A stretch of 9,333 nt of DNA from Actinomycetes bacterium (GTDB taxonomy: Bacteria; Actinomycetota; Actinomycetes; Mycobacteriales; Mycobacteriaceae): contig JAEYMI010000100.1 in the NCBI GenBank assembly GCA_023461275.1, forward strand, positions 1 to 9,333. Direction: 5' to 3'. Shown one piece after another: positions 6,624 to 9,333 of the stretch. A model generated the notes under the pieces. That model saw only the letters and a program-made list of their open reading frames with translations, had not been told where the DNA came from and searched no databases. The translations under genes and the position numbers were made by a program. The stretch's first letter is position 1. Each line of letters begins with the position of its first letter.

Positions 6624-7655
6624 ATGACAACGGCATCGGATGCACCTGCGCTCCAGGGACGAGTCGGCCACTACTACAAGGCCGATCACACCTATCAGGT
6701 CGGCCGGGAGAAGGTCCGCGAGTATGCCCGCGCGGTGCAGGATTACCACCCCGCGCACTGGGAGTCCGAGGCCGCCGCGACGCTCGGTGCATCGGGTTTG
6801 ATCGCGCCGCTGACCTTCACGTCCATCCCCGCGATGGCCGCCAACCGCCGACTGCTCGAAGAGGTGGTGGTCGGGTACGAGACCTACGTTCAGACCGAGC
6901 AGGTCTTCGAGCAGCACCGCCCGATCGTCGTCGGCGACGAACTGCAGACCGACGTCGAGCTGTCCTCGGTTCGGCGGGTGGCCGGCCGCGACATGATCAC
7001 CATCACCAACACCTTCGTCGACACCGCAGGTGAGACCGTCCACACGATGCATACGACGGTGGTCGGTGTGGCCGCCGACGAAGTGGATCCCGGCATCACG
7101 CCGGCGGTGTCCGCGGTGATGATGCACGACGTGGACATGATGGCCGCCGGGCTCCCGGCGGAGGACTATGTGAAGACCGAGCGGATTGGTGAACCGGCTC
7201 CCCGAGCCGAGGGCGCCCGCACCAGGGGCATCGGCGGCTTGAACTTCGATTCGCTGTCGGTCGGTGACCAGCTGCCAGTGCACCACACCGGGCTATCGCG
7301 CGGTGACCTGGTCAATTACGCGGGTGTCGCCGGGGACGCGAACCCGATCCACTGGGACGAGGGCATCGCCAAGCTCGCCGGCCTGCCCGATGTGATCGCG
7401 CACGGAATGCTCACGATGGGGATGGCCGCGGGATTCGTCTCGTCCTGGTCGGGTGATCCCGGTGCGGTCAGCCGATTCGCAGTGCGGTTGTCCGCGCCGG
7501 CAGTGGTGCCGGCCGATGGTCGTGGCGACATCGAATACAGCGGTCGGATCAAGTCGCTGGATCCCGAGACACGGAGCGGCGTGGTCATCGTGGCGGCCAA
7601 ATCCGCAGGTAAGAAGATCTTCGGCATGGCGACGATGGATATCCGGTTCGCCTGA
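6624..7655 (+). CDS. Fused HadA-HadB-type (3R)-hydroxyacyl dehydratase
   Basis: A 343-residue protein made of two hot-dog domains that are separate subunits in M. tuberculosis. Residues 15-150 resemble HadA (REKVREYARAVQ, APLTFTSI, RPIVVGDEL). A linker covers about 152-205, and residues 206-343 resemble HadB very closely (SVGDQLPVHHTGLSRGDLVNYAGVAGDANPIHWDE...KKIFG). HadAB and HadBC dehydrate (3R)-hydroxyacyl-ACP in FAS-II mycolic acid elongation. The hydratase catalytic pair is Asp238 and His243. The HadA-like half also keeps D-Y-H-P-A-H (Asp40, His45), unlike M. tuberculosis HadA as I recall it. ATG 6624 follows GGAGAA at 6615-6620; a longer reading from TTG 6567 would start inside a repeat. 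The gene is away from the usual rpmG-had-secE locus, so it is probably a paralogue with its own substrate. Confidence 0.88.
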   Translation: MTTASDAPALQGRVGHYYKADHTYQVGREKVREYARAVQDYHPAHWESEAAATLGASGLIAPLTFTSIPAMAANRRLLEEVVVGYETYVQTEQVFEQHRPIVVGDELQTDVELSSVRRVAGRDMITITNTFVDTAGETVHTMHTTVVGVAADEVDPGITPAVSAVMMHDVDMMAAGLPAEDYVKTERIGEPAPRAEGARTRGIGGLNFDSLSVGDQLPVHHTGLSRGDLVNYAGVAGDANPIHWDEGIAKLAGLPDVIAHGMLTMGMAAGFVSSWSGDPGAVSRFAVRLSAPAVVPADGRGDIEYSGRIKSLDPETRSGVVIVAAKSAGKKIFGMATMDIRFA

Positions 7656-7681
7656 GGCCTCTGGTGGGTGCCCGCCTCAGG
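7651..7681. terminator. Inverted repeat over two convergent stop codons
   Basis: CCTGAGGC (7651-7658) and GCCTCAGG (7674-7681) form a perfect 8-bp stem around a 15-nt loop. The left arm holds the TGA of the HadAB gene and the right arm holds the TGA of the minus-strand methyltransferase gene. Its symmetry and position suit a terminator working in both directions, although no T-run follows on either strand. Confidence 0.55.
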
Positions 7682-8543
7682 GGGTCCGAAGTCGGGCTCT
7701 GATGCGTGGTGCTGCGGTCGGAGTTGCCGACAGCACCAACCAGCCGCCGTGATCGACGGCGATCTCAGCGTCCGGTTGGCCAGCCCGATGAGCCCATCGT
7801 CGCAGGTCATTGACCGTCAGCCGGAGTTGGTGGCCGAAATGCTCACTGGGTTGCTCTTCGAACGGCACCGCGACGACGACCCGTTCCCGCGCCACCCGAA
7901 GTGCTTCGGCGATGGCGCGCTGCACCGACGATTCGTCGAGATGCTCGAGCAGGTGGATCAGGGTCACCGTGTCAACCGCGTCGGTCGGTAGGGGCAGGTC
8001 GGTGGCATCGCCACGGATGGCCGACACATCCAAACCACGTCGACGGGCGGTCGCGGACAACAGTTCGATCGCACCGGTCGAGATGTCGCAGGCGGTGACA
8101 CGGTGGCCATCCAACGCACACTGCAGCGCGAAGAAGCCGAAGCAGCAACCGACCTCCAGGACGTCGCGCCCGCGGACCAGGCTCCGCGCCCGTCGATGAA
8201 CCGGGGCGAAAGAGGCTGTGCCACATCGTAGTTCGCGTACCGAGTTGTCATAGAAGGCGGCCCACGCGATCGCCTCGTCCGGCGAAACCGAGCAGATGAG
8301 CTCGGTGGCCGCTCGTTCGAACTGTGCCTGGCCGGTGAGTTCGCCGGCCTCGACCAACGCAACCAGCGCGGCCACCACCGTGTCGTCGCTGACGGTCTCG
8401 ACGGTGAGGTGCGACGCGATCTCCAGGTGGCCCCCGCGTCGACGAAATGCCACATCGCCGCAGCTCACGAACCCGTCAGGCAGGGGATAACCATGCCTCG
8501 GGATCGATTCCACCAGGCAGGTCGACGACGGAGCGATACTCAC
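7677..8543 (-). CDS. SAM-dependent methyltransferase, probable mycofactocin glycan methyltransferase MftM
   Basis: A 288-residue protein with a class I methyltransferase fold. Motif I is VLEVGCCFGF (128-137), the acidic residue after strand 2 is Asp153 in ACDIS, then GDATDLP (Asp179) and TLIHLLEHL (post-motif). Ahead of the fold is an all-helical-looking N-terminal region of about 110 residues with AWAAFYDNS and SFAPVHRRA. After it come VPFEEQPSEHFGH and a C-terminal HGGWLVL. These flanking signatures match what I recall of MftM, which methylates a glucose of the mycofactocin oligosaccharide; in M. smegmatis it also lies beside the MnoS/MnoR genes. The GTG at 8543 has no ribosome binding site but lies 7 nt behind a -10 box, so it is likely leaderless. 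A generic small-molecule methyltransferase is the alternative. Confidence 0.75.
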   Translation of the reverse strand: MSIAPSSTCLVESIPRHGYPLPDGFVSCGDVAFRRRGGHLEIASHLTVETVSDDTVVAALVALVEAGELTGQAQFERAATELICSVSPDEAIAWAAFYDNSVRELRCGTASFAPVHRRARSLVRGRDVLEVGCCFGFFALQCALDGHRVTACDISTGAIELLSATARRRGLDVSAIRGDATDLPLPTDAVDTVTLIHLLEHLDESSVQRAIAEALRVARERVVVAVPFEEQPSEHFGHQLRLTVNDLRRWAHRAGQPDAEIAVDHGGWLVLSATPTAAPRIRARLRTP

Positions 8544-8550
8544 GCAATCG

Positions 8551-8579
8551 AGCGTATGGAGAGTCGAAATGCCTGGTAA
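8551..8579 (-). promoter_or_regulatory. Candidate leaderless promoter of the mftM-like gene
   Basis: On the minus strand TTACCA (8579-8574, four of six bases of the -35 consensus) and TACGCT (8556-8551) are separated by 17 bp. The -10 box ends 7 nt before the GTG at 8543, so transcription would begin at or next to the start codon. Confidence 0.45.
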
Positions 8580-8742
8580 CTGACCTGTTGGGTCGCGCGA
8601 CTGACCAAAAGTACGGGATTGCAGTGGCGCAGATCACTCGGCACGATTTGCGGCCGATACGGGAATATCCCCGAAGCAGCCGCGGTTGAGATGGGCAGTG
8701 AGCAGGCATTACTGGCTCAGAAGCTCTCGGTGACCAGGCGAT
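8580..8742. other. Gap between the mftM-like gene and the rRNA promoters, no gene seen
   Basis: No reading frame here shows coding character or a recognisable protein. It separates the two divergent transcription units. The only structure noted is a short GGGA-ATA-TCCC inverted repeat at 8661-8671. Confidence 0.6.
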
Positions 8743-8771
8743 TTGATTCCGTCGGCGCAGCCGCGTAACTT
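8743..8771 (+). promoter_or_regulatory. Candidate distal rRNA operon promoter
   Basis: TTGATT (8743-8748) and TAACTT (8766-8771) are spaced by 17 bp. Initiation would fall near 8778 and give a leader of about 500 nt before the 16S gene. Mycobacterial rrn operons commonly carry more than one promoter, which supports this second, upstream site. Confidence 0.5.
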
Positions 8772-8880
8772 TCTTCGAGTCAGAGCGACCACGGCGCCGC
8801 CCGGGACGGAGACCCGCAAGGGATACCGACCAGGGAAGGGAAACCGGTTTCTGCACTGGCCACCCCTGCGTCATCGACTG

Positions 8881-8898
8881 CGGCACCAGAGTGTGCCG
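8881..8898. repeat. 6-bp inverted repeat in the rRNA upstream region
   Basis: CGGCAC (8881-8886) and GTGCCG (8893-8898) flank a 6-nt loop. It would form a small hairpin in any transcript from the distal promoter. It may be a binding site or incidental. Confidence 0.3.
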
Positions 8899-8930
8899 GG
8901 ACGAAACGCGGGATGCCCGACTCCCGAAAA

Positions 8931-8950
8931 CAACTTCGAAATTGAAGTTG
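8931..8950. promoter_or_regulatory. Palindrome overlapping the proximal rRNA promoter
   Basis: CAACTTC-N6-GAAGTTG is a perfect 7+7 inverted repeat. Its right arm covers the first three bases of the TTGCGG -35 hexamer at 8948-8953, the place where a bound protein would block or assist RNA polymerase. The shape fits a dimeric regulator operator. The protein is not known. Confidence 0.45.
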
Positions 8951-8977
8951 CGGACCGGATACAGAGTCTGGTAAGCT
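8948..8977 (+). promoter_or_regulatory. Candidate proximal rRNA operon promoter
   Basis: TTGCGG (8948-8953) and TAAGCT (8972-8977) are spaced by 18 bp. From TAAGCT onward the text (TAAGCTGGAAGAGTTGCGCC) lines up with the remembered M. tuberculosis rrn promoter (TAGACTGGCAGGGTTGCCCC), so initiation is expected near 8984. The poor match of the -35 hexamer suggests help from an activator or from upstream elements. Confidence 0.6.
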
Positions 8978-9068
8978 GGAAGAGTTGCGCCGGAGACGGC
9001 CGCAACAACAACGGAACAAGCAAAGCTTGCAGGTGAGCGCCCTTACGGGGGTAGTACCGGCGGGTGTG

Positions 9069-9084
9069 TGTTCTTTGAGAACTC
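9069..9084 (+). promoter_or_regulatory. BoxA-like antitermination element of the rRNA leader
   Basis: TGTTCTTTGAGAACTC closely matches the boxA element found before 16S genes in Gram-positive bacteria, where NusB and S10 load on the RNA to stop premature termination. GTTCT-TTG-AGAAC within it is also a perfect small inverted repeat. GATAGTGTGTG follows directly, as in mycobacterial leaders (boxC-like). Confidence 0.75.
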
Positions 9085-9165
9085 GATAGTGTGTGACAAA
9101 ATTGTCTGATGCCATGTTGGCATCGTGTGTCCAAGTTTTTTGGATTATGTGATGATTTATTTTTG

Positions 9166-9204
9166 TAGCACCCGTCCTTCACGGACCGGGTGTTGCTAGT
9201 TTTT
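9166..9204 (+). terminator. Terminator-like hairpin inside the rRNA leader
   Basis: CACCCG-TCC (9169-9177) pairs with GGA-c-CGGGTG (9183-9192) around a TTCAC loop, with TAG/CTA closing pairs further out (9166-9168, 9196-9198). Five T follow at 9200-9204. It has the form of an intrinsic terminator but lies downstream of boxA and about 80 nt before 16S, so it may be a processing stem or a target overridden by the antitermination complex. Confidence 0.45.
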
Positions 9205-9244
9205 GAAATTGGTCAGGTTTTTGTCTCTCTGGCTGAGATTGTGT

Positions 9245-9277
9245 TGAAACTGGGTGCTTTGGTGCCTGTTTGTTTCA
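9245..9277 (+). repeat. Inverted repeat just before 16S rRNA
   Basis: TGAAAC (9245-9250) pairs with GTTTCA (9272-9277), ending 7 nt before the predicted 16S 5' end. Just upstream TCTC/GAGA forms another short stem (9222-9234). These may belong to the long RNase III stem formed with sequence after the 16S gene, which lies outside the window. Confidence 0.3.
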
Positions 9278-9284
9278 GTGTTTT

Positions 9285-9333
9285 TTCATGGAGAGTTTGA
9301 TCCTGGCTCAGGACGAACGCTGGCGGCGTGCTT
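9285..9333 (+). rRNA. 16S ribosomal RNA, 5' end (partial)
   Basis: GAGTTTGATCCTGGCTCAG at 9293-9311 is the universal 5' region of bacterial 16S rRNA, equal to E. coli positions 9-27. The following GACGAACGCTGGCGGCGTG is the actinobacterial form. Counting back from E. coli numbering puts the mature 5' end near 9285. Only about 49 nt are present before the window ends. Confidence 0.97.

Larger units (their letters stand above)
8984..9284 (+). other. Pre-rRNA leader of the ribosomal RNA operon
   Basis: This is the transcribed stretch between the proximal promoter and 16S rRNA. It opens with a stem at the expected 5' end: GTTGCG-CCG (8984-8992) pairs with CGG-c-CGCAAC (8997-9006), four-base loop GAGA, one bulged C. 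A second small stem, CAAGC-AAA-GCTTG, is at 9017-9029, and TCCAA/TTGGA at 9130-9144 forms another. The boxA and later hairpins are listed separately. After about 9090 the leader turns distinctly T-rich, unlike all protein-coding DNA in the window. It should be removed by RNase III and later nucleases during ribosome assembly. Confidence 0.75.

Noticed and set aside
5533..6792. 419-codon open frame on the minus strand
   Set aside because: It crosses the kinase, the regulator, an intergenic gap and the HadAB gene, with no family resemblance; it is a shadow frame.
8476..8886. 136-codon minus-strand frame before the rRNA operon
   Set aside because: It overlaps the methyltransferase start in another frame, shows no domain and covers the candidate promoters.

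Overview
The window is about two-thirds G+C and looks like a chromosomal piece from a mycolic-acid actinobacterium (Mycobacteriales). Gordonia or a close relative is my best guess. The evidence is murA carrying the mycobacterial Asp in place of the catalytic Cys, murA lying upstream of a 16S rRNA gene, a DUF2550 protein and a PduO-type adenosyltransferase beside murA, HadA/HadB-type dehydratase domains, a probable mycofactocin methyltransferase, and start codons placed directly behind TAnnnT -10 boxes. The genus is inferred and was not tested.

Layout, left to right. Positions 1-185 hold two perfect inverted repeats, probably the terminator of an upstream operon, and then the ribosome binding site of a DUF2550 membrane protein (186-617, +). 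It converges on a cob(I)alamin adenosyltransferase (639-1247, -), with a hairpin spanning both stop codons. That gene diverges from murA (1328-2584, +), which is followed after 5 nt by a small cysteine-free ArsR-family regulator (2590-2928, +). After a 142-bp gap with two hairpins comes a three-gene unit: an ErcA-type iron alcohol dehydrogenase (3071-4312), a soluble GAF-containing histidine kinase (4334-5758) and a NarL/LuxR-type response regulator (5755-6408, ATGA overlap). A 215-bp gap with a tandem 13-bp repeat precedes a fused HadA-HadB dehydratase (6624-7655, +). This converges on a probable mycofactocin glycan methyltransferase, MftM (7677-8543, -), again with an inverted repeat over both stops. 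The last 790 bp are the rRNA operon control region: two candidate promoters, a 7+7 palindrome over the proximal -35 region, a hairpin at the expected transcript 5' end, a boxA-like element, a terminator-like hairpin, and the first ~49 nt of 16S rRNA (to 9333).

How the genes fit together. The dehydrogenase, kinase and regulator match the MnoS/MnoR alcohol-response system of Mycobacterium smegmatis and the ErcA/ErcS/ErbR logic of Pseudomonas. MftM decorates mycofactocin, the redox cofactor used by actinobacterial alcohol dehydrogenases such as Mno. I therefore read 3071-8543 as a regulatory and accessory satellite of mycofactocin-dependent alcohol oxidation. The dehydrogenase it would control and the mft biosynthesis genes are outside the window. 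The HadAB fusion inside it is the odd member; it suggests a link to acyl-chain metabolism or simply a mobile neighbour. The leftmost genes (DUF2550, adenosyltransferase, murA) and the rRNA operon are conserved core context.
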